A stretch of 64,000 nt of DNA from Streptomyces sp. CB02400 (lineage in GTDB: Bacteria > Actinomycetota > Actinomycetes > Streptomycetales > Streptomycetaceae): the NCBI RefSeq assembly GCF_001905725.1, contig NZ_LIWB01000018.1:133616-197615 (forward strand), given 5' to 3'. Position 1 is the stretch's first letter, and the number at the start of each line of letters is the position of its first letter. This document shows positions 16,742 through 23,982 of the stretch, in pieces. The translations under genes and the position numbers were made by a program. The notes below the pieces were generated by a model that was not told where the DNA came from, did no database searches, and worked only from the letters and a program-made list of their open reading frames with translations.

Positions 16742-17536
16742 ATGGCCGACGATCCGTTCCTCCTCGGTGGTACGTCCTTCACGTCCCGCCTGATCATGGG
16801 CACCGGCGGGGCGCCGAGCCTCGACGTGCTGGAGCGGGCGCTGGTGGCGTCCGGGACGGAGCTGACGACCGTCGCGATGCGGCGGGTGGACCCCTCGGTG
16901 CACGGGTCCGTGCTGTCGGTGCTGGAGAAGCTGGGCATCCGGGTGCTGCCGAACACGGCGGGGTGCTTCACCGCCGGGGAGGCCGTGCTCACCGCGCGCC
17001 TCGCGCGGGAGGCGCTCGGCACGGAGATGGTCAAGCTGGAGGTCATCGCCGACGAGCGGACGCTGCTGCCGGACCCGATCGAGCTGCTGGACGCGGCGGA
17101 GACGCTGGTCGACGACGGGTTCACGGTGCTGCCGTACACCAACGACGATCCGGTGCTGGCGCGGAAGCTGGAGGAGGTGGGGTGTGCGGCGATCATGCCG
17201 TTGGGGTCGCCGATCGGGTCGGGGCTGGGGATCCGGAATCCGCACAACTTCGAGTTGATCGTGGAGCGGGCGGGGGTGCCGGTGATTCTCGATGCGGGGG
17301 CCGGGACCGCGTCGGATGTGGCGTTGGCGATGGAGTTGGGGTGTGCGGGGGTGATGCTGGCGTCGGCGGTCACCCGGGCGCAGGAGCCGGTGGTGATGGC
17401 TTCCGCCATGCGGTGTGCGGTGGAGGCGGGGCGGTTGGCTCGGCTGGCGGGGCGGATTCCTCGGCGGTGGTTCGCTACGGCGTCGTCTCCTGCGGAGGGG
17501 CTTGCTGTGCTGGATCCTGAGCGGCCTGCTTTCTAG
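16742..17536 (+). CDS. thiG: Thiazole synthase
   Basis: A 264-residue TIM-barrel enzyme that condenses DXP, dehydroglycine and ThiS-thiocarboxylate. FLLGGTSFTSRLIMGTGGAPSLDVLERALVASGTELTTVAMRRVD at the N-terminus, KLEVIADERTLLPDPIELLDAAE (catalytic Lys), MPLGSPIGSGLGIRNP and VPVILDAGAGTASDVALAMELGCAGVMLASAVTRA (phosphate loops) are family hallmarks. The last gene of the TPP-regulated operon. The second half switches to a looser GGG/GTG-rich codon choice than the first, but no break in frame is seen. Confidence 0.96.
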   Translation: MADDPFLLGGTSFTSRLIMGTGGAPSLDVLERALVASGTELTTVAMRRVDPSVHGSVLSVLEKLGIRVLPNTAGCFTAGEAVLTARLAREALGTEMVKLEVIADERTLLPDPIELLDAAETLVDDGFTVLPYTNDDPVLARKLEEVGCAAIMPLGSPIGSGLGIRNPHNFELIVERAGVPVILDAGAGTASDVALAMELGCAGVMLASAVTRAQEPVVMASAMRCAVEAGRLARLAGRIPRRWFATASSPAEGLAVLDPERPAF

Positions 17537-17564
17537 GCGCTGCTTGCTGAGGGTGGGCGGGGGT

Positions 17565-17650
17565 GGGTTTCGCTTACCGGCGCTCACAGGGTGCCGCCGC
17601 GCCCACCCGTGCCGCCCCAGCGGCACGATTGCCCGCAGTTACGGCGGCGG
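17565..17650. repeat. Dispersed intergenic repeat family A, copy 2
   Basis: Contains the same CGTGCCGC-CCCA-GCGGCACG stem (17608-17627) with GGGTGCCGCC before it and ATTGCCCGCAG behind. It follows thiG and may serve as its terminator; no T-run is present. Confidence 0.75.
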
Positions 17651-17751
17651 GGGCGCCCGCAGTCACGTAGCGGGGCGATACACGTCACAGGTCCGCTTCA
17701 ACGGAGGGTGAAGCGGCTGGGGGTGTCGGTGGGGGCTCGTAGACTCGGGGC

Positions 17752-19680
17752 GTGGATACGACCCTTCAGGACCCCCTGGTCGGGCAGGTGCTCGACGGCC
17801 GGTATCGCGTCGAGGCGCGGATCGCGGTCGGCGGGATGGCCACGGTCTACCGGGCCGTGGACACCCGTCTGGACCGCATCCTCGCGCTCAAGGTGATGCA
17901 CCCCTCCCTCGCGGCCGACGGCTCGTTCGTCGAGCGGTTCATCCGCGAGGCGAAGTCGGTCGCCCGGCTGGCCCACCCGAACGTGGTGCAGGTCTTCGAC
18001 CAGGGCACCGACGGGGCGTACGTCTATCTGGCGATGGAGTACATCGCCGGCTGCACCCTGCGCGACGTGCTGCGCGAGCGCGGTGCGCTCCAGCCGCGCG
18101 CCGCGCTGGACATCCTGGAGCCGGTGCTGGCCGCGCTCGGCGCCGCGCACCGGGCCGGGTTCGTGCACCGCGACATGAAGCCCGAGAACGTGTTGATAGG
18201 GGACGACGGCCGGGTCAAGGTCGCCGACTTCGGGCTGGTCCGCGCCGTGGACTCGGTGACGAACACCACGGGCACCGTACTGGGCACGGTCTCGTACCTG
18301 GCCCCCGAGCAGATCGAGAACGGCGTCGCCGACCCCCGCGTGGACGTCTACGCCTGCGGCATCCTGCTCTACGAGATGCTGACCGGCGAGAAGCCGCACG
18401 ACGGCGACTCCCCCGCGATCGTGCTCTACAAGCACCTGCACGACGACGTGCCGGCCCCGTCGGCCACCGTGCCCGGCATGGCGTACGAGCTGGACGAGCT
18501 GGTCGCGTCGGCGACCGCCCGCAACCCCGAGATCCGCCCGCACGACGCGGTGGCACTGCTCGCGCGGGTCCGCGCGGGGCGCGGCCGGCTCACCGCCGAG
18601 CAGCTCGACGCGGTCCCGCCGCAGGCGCTGACCTCGGAGCACGACAACGCGGAGGACCGTACGAGCGTCATCCCGCGCTCGCTGAACGTCCCCCGCCCGC
18701 TGCCCGTCAACGAGGACGACGAGGCCGCGGGCCCCCCGCACCACACCAGCCGGTTCCGGTCCCCGCCGCCGCTGCCGCCCCGGCGCCGGGCCGCGCTGCG
18801 GCGCGGACCGATGGCGATCGTCGTGGCCGTGCTCCTGGTCCTCGGGGTCGGCACGGGGATCTGGTACATCAACTCCGGTCAGTTCACCAAGGTCCCGCCG
18901 TTGCTGGGGAAGACCGAGCAGGAGGCCAGGGACCGGCTGACGGACGCCGGGCTGGAGGCCGGCCAGGTCAAGGAGGCGTACAGCGACACCGTGGAGCGGG
19001 GCACGGTGATCAGCACCGACCCGAAGGCGGGCGCCCGTGTCCGCGGCAGCGACTCGGTGTCACTGACCCTCTCCAAGGGCCCGCAGACCGTGCGGGTGCC
19101 CGACCTCGACGGCTACCGGCTGGACAAGGCGCGGGAGCTGCTGAAGGACGAGGGCCTGGAGCCGGGCATGGTCACCCGTGAGTTCAGCGACTCCGTGCCC
19201 CAGGGCTCGGTGATCTCCACCGAGCCGGGCAAGGGCACCAAGGTCCGCGCGGACTCCGCCGTGGCGCTGACCGTGAGCAAGGGCAGCCCGGTGGACGTGC
19301 CGGACGTGACCGGCGACGACGCGGAGGACGCCCGCGCGGAGCTGGAGGGGGCCGGTCTCAAGGTGAAGATCGCCGCCGAGCGGGTCAACTCCGAGCACGA
19401 CGCCGGTCGGGTGGCCCGGCAGACCCCGGGCGCGGGGCGGCAGGCCGCCGAGGGCGACACCGTGACGCTGACGCTGTCCAAGGGCCCGGAGATGATCGAG
19501 GTGCCGGACGTGATCGGCGACAGCGTGGACGAGGCCAAGCAGAAGCTGAAGGACGCCGGGTTCGGCGTGGACGAGGACCGCGGACTGCTCGGACTCTTCG
19601 GCGACACCGTCAAGGGCCAGTCCGTGGACGGCGGGGACACCGCGCCCAAGGGCTCGACGATAACCATCGAGATCCGCTGA
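17752..19680 (+). CDS. PASTA-domain Ser/Thr protein kinase (PknB/PknL type)
   Basis: A 642-residue membrane kinase. Cytoplasmic catalytic domain about residues 18-280: glycine loop AVGGMATVY, Lys47 in LALKV, HRDMKPEN with Asp141, DFGL, activation loop NTTGTVLGTVSYLAPEQ with candidate Thr autophosphorylation sites. A Pro/Arg-rich linker precedes one membrane helix (about 354-374), then four tandem extracellular PASTA repeats, each around 65 residues (starting PPLLGKTEQEARDRL, VPDLDGYRLDKAREL, VPDVTGDDAEDARAEL, VPDVIGDSVDEAKQKL). PASTA domains sense peptidoglycan fragments or lipid II. The domain plan and its neighbour, the Rv2175c-type wHTH gene, parallel mycobacterial pknL, although PknL itself lacks PASTA repeats as far as I recall. 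GTG start. Confidence 0.95.
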   Translation: MDTTLQDPLVGQVLDGRYRVEARIAVGGMATVYRAVDTRLDRILALKVMHPSLAADGSFVERFIREAKSVARLAHPNVVQVFDQGTDGAYVYLAMEYIAGCTLRDVLRERGALQPRAALDILEPVLAALGAAHRAGFVHRDMKPENVLIGDDGRVKVADFGLVRAVDSVTNTTGTVLGTVSYLAPEQIENGVADPRVDVYACGILLYEMLTGEKPHDGDSPAIVLYKHLHDDVPAPSATVPGMAYELDELVASATARNPEIRPHDAVALLARVRAGRGRLTAEQLDAVPPQALTSEHDNAEDRTSVIPRSLNVPRPLPVNEDDEAAGPPHHTSRFRSPPPLPPRRRAALRRGPMAIVVAVLLVLGVGTGIWYINSGQFTKVPPLLGKTEQEARDRLTDAGLEAGQVKEAYSDTVERGTVISTDPKAGARVRGSDSVSLTLSKGPQTVRVPDLDGYRLDKARELLKDEGLEPGMVTREFSDSVPQGSVISTEPGKGTKVRADSAVALTVSKGSPVDVPDVTGDDAEDARAELEGAGLKVKIAAERVNSEHDAGRVARQTPGAGRQAAEGDTVTLTLSKGPEMIEVPDVIGDSVDEAKQKLKDAGFGVDEDRGLLGLFGDTVKGQSVDGGDTAPKGSTITIEIR

Positions 19681-19714
19681 CGGACGGGACCGGCGCACAT
19701 GACACCCTTGACGG

Positions 19715-20593
19715 GTGAAGAGTCACCTGTCCGGTCCCGCCCGCAACCCGGTCGGCGGCCATGTCCCCGTGGCCGGCGGTCTGCACTCCGTCGGCCTGTC
19801 CTACGCCCGTGAGCTGAACGCCGAGACGGTGCAGGTCTTCGTCGCCAATCCGCGCGGCTGGGCCACCCCGGCCGGCAACCCCAGGCAGGACGAGGCGTTC
19901 CGCGCGGCCTGTGCGGCCGGTTCGATCCCGGCGTACGTGCACGCCCCGTACCTGATCAACTTCGGGTCCCACACCGAGGCGACCGTCGAGCGGTCCGTGG
20001 AGTCGCTGCGGCACTCGCTGCGGCGCGGCCGGGAGATCGGCGCGCTGGGCGTGGTGGTGCACACGGGCAGCGCGACCGGCGGGCGGGAGCGGGCGGTGGC
20101 GCTGCGGCAGGTACGGGAGCACATGCTGCCGCTGCTCGACGAGCTCACCCATGACGACGACCCGTTCCTGCTGCTGGAGTCCACGGCGGGACAGGGCTCC
20201 TCGCTGTGCTCGCGGACCTGGGACTTCGGGCCGTACTTCGAGGCGCTGGACGCCCATCCGAAGCTGGGCGTCTGCCTGGACACCTGCCACATCTTCGCGG
20301 CCGGCCACGACCTGACCGGGCCGAGCGGGATGCGCCAGACGCTGGACCTGCTGGTGGACACCGTCGGCGAGGGCCGGCTGAAGCTGATCCACGCCAATGA
20401 CTCCAAGGATGTGGTCGGCGCACACAAGGACCGGCACGCGAACATTGGCGCCGGACACATCGGCGAGGACCCGTTCCGGGCGCTGATGACGCACCCGGCG
20501 ACCGAGGGCGTACCGCTGGTCATCGAGACGCCCGGCGGCAAGGAGGGACACGCCGCGGACGTGGAGCGGCTGAAGAAGCTCCGGGACTCCTGA
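19715..20593 (+). CDS. nfo: Deoxyribonuclease IV / endonuclease IV
   Basis: A 292-residue AP endonuclease of the Nfo family acting in base-excision repair. A TIM-barrel with metal ligands is visible: YVHAPYLINFGS, VVVHTGS, LLLESTAGQGSSL, LGVCLDTCHIFAAGHD, LKLIHANDSKDVVGAHKDRHANIGAGHIG and PLVIETPGGKEGH, matching the three-zinc site signatures of the family. The GTG start at 19715 has a weak upstream site (TTGACGG). It is 34 bases after the kinase gene and may be co-transcribed with it. Confidence 0.94.
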   Translation: MKSHLSGPARNPVGGHVPVAGGLHSVGLSYARELNAETVQVFVANPRGWATPAGNPRQDEAFRAACAAGSIPAYVHAPYLINFGSHTEATVERSVESLRHSLRRGREIGALGVVVHTGSATGGRERAVALRQVREHMLPLLDELTHDDDPFLLLESTAGQGSSLCSRTWDFGPYFEALDAHPKLGVCLDTCHIFAAGHDLTGPSGMRQTLDLLVDTVGEGRLKLIHANDSKDVVGAHKDRHANIGAGHIGEDPFRALMTHPATEGVPLVIETPGGKEGHAADVERLKKLRDS

Positions 20594-20608
20594 CGAGCTC
20601 CCCCAGGT

Positions 20609-21256
20609 CTACAGCTCGGGACCGTCCCCGGGCTCCTCCTGGTAGGAGTAGCGCTGCTCCGTCCAGGGGTCGCCGACGTTGTGGTAGCCGCGCTCCTCCC
20701 AGAAGCCCCGGCGGTCGGCGGTCATGTACTCCACACCGCGCACCCATTTGGGGCCCTTCCAGGCGTACAGATGGGGGACGATCAGCCGCAGCGGGAAGCC
20801 GTGCTCGGCGGTGAGCAGCTCGCCGTCCTTGTGGGTGGCGAAGAGGGCGCGCTCGGAGGTGAAGTCGGCCAGCCGGAGGTTGGAGCTGAATCCGTACTCC
20901 GCCCAGACCATCACATGGGTGACGTCCGACGCGGGCGGGGCGATGTCCACGATGGTGCGCGCCGGGATCCCGCCCCACTCGGCACCGACCATGCTGAACT
21001 TGGTGACGCAGTGCAGGTCGGCCTCGACGGTGGTGTACGGCAGGGCCGTGAACTCCTCGTGGCTCCAGCAGTGTTTCGCACCGTCGGCGGTGGCGCCGAA
21101 GACCCGGAACTCCCAGCGTTCGGGCCGGAACTTGGGGACCGGCCCGTAGTGCGTGACCGGCCAGCCCTTCTGCAGCCGCTGCCCCGGCGGGAGCTCGAAC
21201 CGCGCCGCTCCTTCTGGTGTGCGCTCCCCCGATTCGCGTTCCGCCGGCTGACCCAT
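20609..21256 (-). CDS. Molybdopterin-dependent oxidoreductase, sulfite-oxidase-like fold
   Basis: A 215-residue protein of the oxidoreductase molybdopterin-binding superfamily (YedY/sulfite oxidase like). It carries HYGPVPKFRPERWEFRVFG, the Cys that ligates molybdenum in LHCVTKFS (about residue 95), VMVWAEYGFSSNLRLADF and the HGFPLRLIVPHLYAWKGPKWVRGVEYM block. It lacks a twin-arginine signal and a C-terminal dimer domain, so it is a cytoplasmic, short member. Starts at ATG 21256 with GGAGG directly upstream. Substrate and partner are unknown; convergent with nfo, 15 bases away. Confidence 0.88.
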   Translation of the reverse strand: MGQPAERESGERTPEGAARFELPPGQRLQKGWPVTHYGPVPKFRPERWEFRVFGATADGAKHCWSHEEFTALPYTTVEADLHCVTKFSMVGAEWGGIPARTIVDIAPPASDVTHVMVWAEYGFSSNLRLADFTSERALFATHKDGELLTAEHGFPLRLIVPHLYAWKGPKWVRGVEYMTADRRGFWEERGYHNVGDPWTEQRYSYQEEPGDGPEL

Positions 21257-21440
21257 GCCTCCATCCTGACAGACCGGTGGCGATGCCCCTGAACCGGGCC
21301 CCGCAGATTCGGTCAAACAGGTACAGAAACGACCAAGCATGCACTTACTTACTAAGTCAAGACTTACTGGACGATCTTCTCCGCCGGTGCAATCATGCGG
21401 CCCAACCTGCCAGTTCCCCCGCGCGGAAGGAGCCCATGCG

Positions 21441-21959
21441 ATGCAGGGCGACCCCGAGGTCATCGAATTCCTGAACGAGCAGCTGACCGCCGAGCTCACG
21501 GCGATCAACCAGTACTTCCTGCACTCGAAGCTGCAGGACCACAAGGGCTGGACGAAACTCGCCGAGTACACGCGCGCCGAGTCCTTCGACGAGATGCGCC
21601 ACGCCGAGGTGCTCACCGACCGCATCCTGCTGCTCGACGGCCTGCCGAACTACCAGCGGCTGTTCCACGTCCGGGTCGGGCAGACCGTGACCGAGATGTT
21701 CCAGGCCGACCGGGAGATCGAGCTGGAGGCGATCGACCGGCTGCGCCGCGGGGTGGAGGTCATGCGCAACAAGGGCGACATCACGTCGGCCAACGTCTTC
21801 GAGGCGATCCTGGCCGACGAGGAGCACCACATCGACTACCTGGAGACCCAGCTCGACCTGATCGAGAAACTGGGCGAGTCGCTGTACCTGTCGACGGTCG
21901 TCGAGCAGTCCCAGCCCGACTCATCGGGTCCGGGGACGAGCGGCTTCTCGACCCACTAG
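21441..21959 (+). CDS. bfr: Bacterioferritin
   Basis: A 172-residue haem-containing ferritin; 24 subunits store iron. The dinuclear ferroxidase ligands Glu18, Glu51, His54, and the later Glu in EIELEAIDRL and ADEEHHIDYLE are present, as is Met52, the haem ligand. The ATG at 21441 follows an AAGGAG site at eight bases. C-terminal 15 residues are Ser/Gly-rich and longer than in E. coli Bfr. A segment of repeated CTTACT steps about 100 bases upstream (21343-21368) may hold a regulatory site. Convergent with bfd. Confidence 0.97.
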   Translation: MQGDPEVIEFLNEQLTAELTAINQYFLHSKLQDHKGWTKLAEYTRAESFDEMRHAEVLTDRILLLDGLPNYQRLFHVRVGQTVTEMFQADREIELEAIDRLRRGVEVMRNKGDITSANVFEAILADEEHHIDYLETQLDLIEKLGESLYLSTVVEQSQPDSSGPGTSGFSTH

Positions 21960-21979
21960 GGCGGGCCCGCCCGCCGGGA

Positions 21980-22207
21980 CTAGGCGGCTTCCGGGAGCTT
22001 CGCCGTGAGCGGCGGCTCGCCCTGGTCGACGAGCTGCCGGCGCGGGCAGGAGCCGCGGCCGAGCAGTGCCTGGATGCGCCGTACGCAGCCGCCGCAGTCG
22101 GTGCCGGCCTTGCAGGCGGAGGCGATCTGCCGGGGCGTGCACGCTCCGGCGTCCGCGTGACTCTTCACCTGTTCCTCGGTCACACCGAAGCAACTGCAGA
22201 CGAACAC
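21980..22207 (-). CDS. bfd: Bacterioferritin-associated ferredoxin
   Basis: A 75-residue [2Fe-2S] protein that mobilises iron from bacterioferritin. Cysteine ligands are in FVCSCFGVTEEQV and CKAGTDCGGCVRRI (spacing CxC...CxxC). I choose the GTG at 22207, which gives the normal Bfd N-terminus and a GGGAGG site eight bases upstream; the GTG at 22216 overlaps that site. It faces bfr tail to tail. An iron box 54-72 bases upstream suggests derepression when iron is scarce, the condition in which stored iron is needed. Confidence 0.94.
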   Translation of the reverse strand: MFVCSCFGVTEEQVKSHADAGACTPRQIASACKAGTDCGGCVRRIQALLGRGSCPRRQLVDQGEPPLTAKLPEAA

Positions 22208-22260
22208 GCGGTTCACCTCCCGGAAAGGTACTGGGCCGAGCCGTTCCGACCCCTGGTCGG

Positions 22261-22279
22261 TGAGGCTAACCTAACCTTA
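22261..22279 (-). promoter_or_regulatory. Iron box (DmdR1/IdeR-type operator) of bfd
   Basis: TGAGGCTAACCTAACCTTA matches closely the TTAGGTTAGGCTAACCTAA consensus for DtxR-family regulators on either strand. It is in the right place for repression of bfd. Confidence 0.85.
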
Positions 22280-22304
22280 CCTGTCGCCCGAAGGGCACAA
22301 AAGT

Positions 22305-22343
22305 GGGGTGGGGCGCGATCCTGTGTGATACACGCCCCACCCC
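22305..22343 (-). terminator. Intrinsic terminator of the DAHP synthase gene
   Basis: On the minus strand CGCCCC... arms of 11 bases (22305-22315 with 22333-22343, GGGGTGGGGCG and its complement) are followed by TTTTG. It lies 27 bases past the DAHP synthase stop codon; stem plus T-run is unusual in this GC-rich genome. Confidence 0.85.
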
Positions 22344-22369
22344 TCAGCCGGTGTCACCGGCCGCGCCGA

Positions 22370-23716
22370 TCACTGGTCGCGGTACATCTCCGCGACGAGG
22401 AACGCCAGGTCCAGCGACTGGCTGCGGTTGAGCCGCGGGTCGCAGGCCGTCTCGTAGCGCTGGTGCAGATCGTCGACGAAGATCTCGTCGCCGCCGCCCA
22501 CGCACTCGGTGACGTCGTCGCCGGTGAGCTCCACATGGATGCCGCCCGGGTGGGTGCCGAGCCCCTTGTGCACCTCGAAGAAGCCCTTGACCTCGTCGAG
22601 CACGTCGTCGAAGCGGCGGGTCTTGTGGCCGGAGGCCGCCTCGAAGGTGTTGCCGTGCATCGGGTCGGTCACCCAGGCCACGGTGGCGCCGGACGCGGTG
22701 ACCTTCTCGACCAGCTCGGGGAGCTTGTCGCGGATCTTGTCCGCGCCCATCCGGACGATGAAGGTCAGCCGGCCGGGCTCGCGCTCGGGGTCGAGGCGCT
22801 CGATGTACTGAAGCGCCTCCTCGGCCGTGGTGCTCGGGCCGAGCTTGATGCCGATCGGGTTGCGGATCCGCGAGGCGAACTCGATGTGCGCGTGGTCGAG
22901 CTGCCGGGTGCGCTCACCGATCCACACCATGTGCCCGGAGACGTCGTAGAGCTGCCCGGTGCGCGAGTCGACGCGGGTGAGCGCGGACTCGTAGTCGAGC
23001 AGCAGCGCCTCGTGCGAGGAGAAGAACTCGACGGTCTTGAACTCCTCCGGGTCGGTGCCGCAGGCCCGCATGAAGTTCAGCGCGTTGTCGATCTCCCGGG
23101 CGAGCTGCTCGTAGCGCTGGCCGGACGGCGAGGACTTCACGAAGTCCTGGTTCCAGGCGTGCACCTGGCGCAGGTCGGCGTAGCCGCCGGTGGTGAAGGC
23201 GCGCACCAGGTTCAGCGTGGACGCCGACGCGTGGTACATGCGCTTCAGCCGCTCGGGGTCCGGGATCCGGGCCTCTTCGGTGAAGTCGAAGCCGTTGACG
23301 GAGTCGCCCCGGTAGGTGGGCAGCGTCACGCCGTCGCGGGTCTCGGTCGGCTTGGAGCGCGGCTTGGAGTACTGGCCGGCGATCCGCCCGACCTTCACGA
23401 CCGGCACCGAGGCGGCGTACGTGAGTACGGCGCCCATCTGGAGCAGCGTCTTGAGCTTGTTGCGGATGTGGTCGGCGGACACGGCGTCGAAGGCCTCGGC
23501 GCAGTCGCCGCCCTGGAGGAGGAACGCCTCTCCCTTGGCGACGGACGCCATCCGGGCGCGCAGCTGGTCGCACTCGCCCGCGAAGACGAGCGGCGGATAC
23601 GACTCGAGGTCCGCGATCACTGCGCGCAGAGCCTCGGTGTCGGGGTACTCGGGCTGCTGCGCCGCGGGCAGGTCTCGCCAGGTGTTGCCAGCGCTCGGGC
23701 TGGTCTTAGCGTTCAC
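22370..23716 (-). CDS. aroH: Class II 3-deoxy-D-arabino-heptulosonate 7-phosphate synthase
   Basis: A 448-residue plant/actinobacterial-type DAHP synthase that condenses PEP and erythrose-4-phosphate at the entry to the shikimate pathway. Blocks include LPPLVFAGECDQL (YPPLVFAGEC), LLQGGDCAEAF, VGRIAGQYSKPRSKPTE, DSVNGFDF, SHEALLLDYE, HMVWIGERTR, RNPIGIKLGP, WVTDPMHGNT and GGIHVELTGDDVTECVGG. The GTG at 23716 has GAGGG at seven bases; the GTG at 23722 is too close to that site. Divergent from the attenuated anthranilate synthase gene, so first step and Trp branch point face each other. Symbol follows usual Streptomyces naming. Confidence 0.96.
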   Translation of the reverse strand: MNAKTSPSAGNTWRDLPAAQQPEYPDTEALRAVIADLESYPPLVFAGECDQLRARMASVAKGEAFLLQGGDCAEAFDAVSADHIRNKLKTLLQMGAVLTYAASVPVVKVGRIAGQYSKPRSKPTETRDGVTLPTYRGDSVNGFDFTEEARIPDPERLKRMYHASASTLNLVRAFTTGGYADLRQVHAWNQDFVKSSPSGQRYEQLAREIDNALNFMRACGTDPEEFKTVEFFSSHEALLLDYESALTRVDSRTGQLYDVSGHMVWIGERTRQLDHAHIEFASRIRNPIGIKLGPSTTAEEALQYIERLDPEREPGRLTFIVRMGADKIRDKLPELVEKVTASGATVAWVTDPMHGNTFEAASGHKTRRFDDVLDEVKGFFEVHKGLGTHPGGIHVELTGDDVTECVGGGDEIFVDDLHQRYETACDPRLNRSQSLDLAFLVAEMYRDQ

Positions 23717-23805
23717 GGTCACGCCCTCAACACTACGGGGTGCTCTCGCCGCCTCCGGGCCATGCCCAGAAAGTGAGACAGGCGATACGTTCCGTGGACA
23801 TGGGG

Positions 23806-23875
23806 TAGGGTGCGTCACATGTTCGCGCACTCGACCCAGAACTGGTGGTGGCCCGCTTCTCCGGCGGCCCACTGA
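23806..23875 (+). CDS. trpL: trp leader peptide (CDS 23819-23875) with its -10 element
   Basis: An 18-codon ORF, ATG at 23819 to TGA at 23873-23875, reads MFAHSTQNWWWPASPAAH with three consecutive Trp codons. TAGGGT at 23806-23811 is a likely -10 box, putting the transcript start at or next to the ATG, so the peptide is probably translated from a leaderless mRNA (no ribosome site is visible). Ribosome stalling at the Trp codons in tryptophan shortage is expected to favour the antiterminator. The same arrangement has been described for S. venezuelae trpE(G). Confidence 0.95.
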
Positions 23876-23930
23876 CTGCGCGTACGCACAGACTTCGCGA
23901 AGGCCGCCCGAGGGGCGGCCTTCGGTGTTT
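23863..23930 (+). terminator. trp attenuator
   Basis: A perfect 12-base stem (CGAAGGCCGCCC 23898-23909, loop GAG, GGGCGGCCTTCG 23913-23924) followed by GTGTTT forms the terminator. A competing antiterminator can pair GGCGGCC at 23863-23869, at the end of the leader ORF, with GGCCGCC at 23902-23908, which is the terminator's left arm. Confidence 0.92.
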
Positions 23931-23982
23931 CCCGGGGCCGTTCCTCACGCTCATGACAGCGACGAAACGAGGAAGGCCCATC

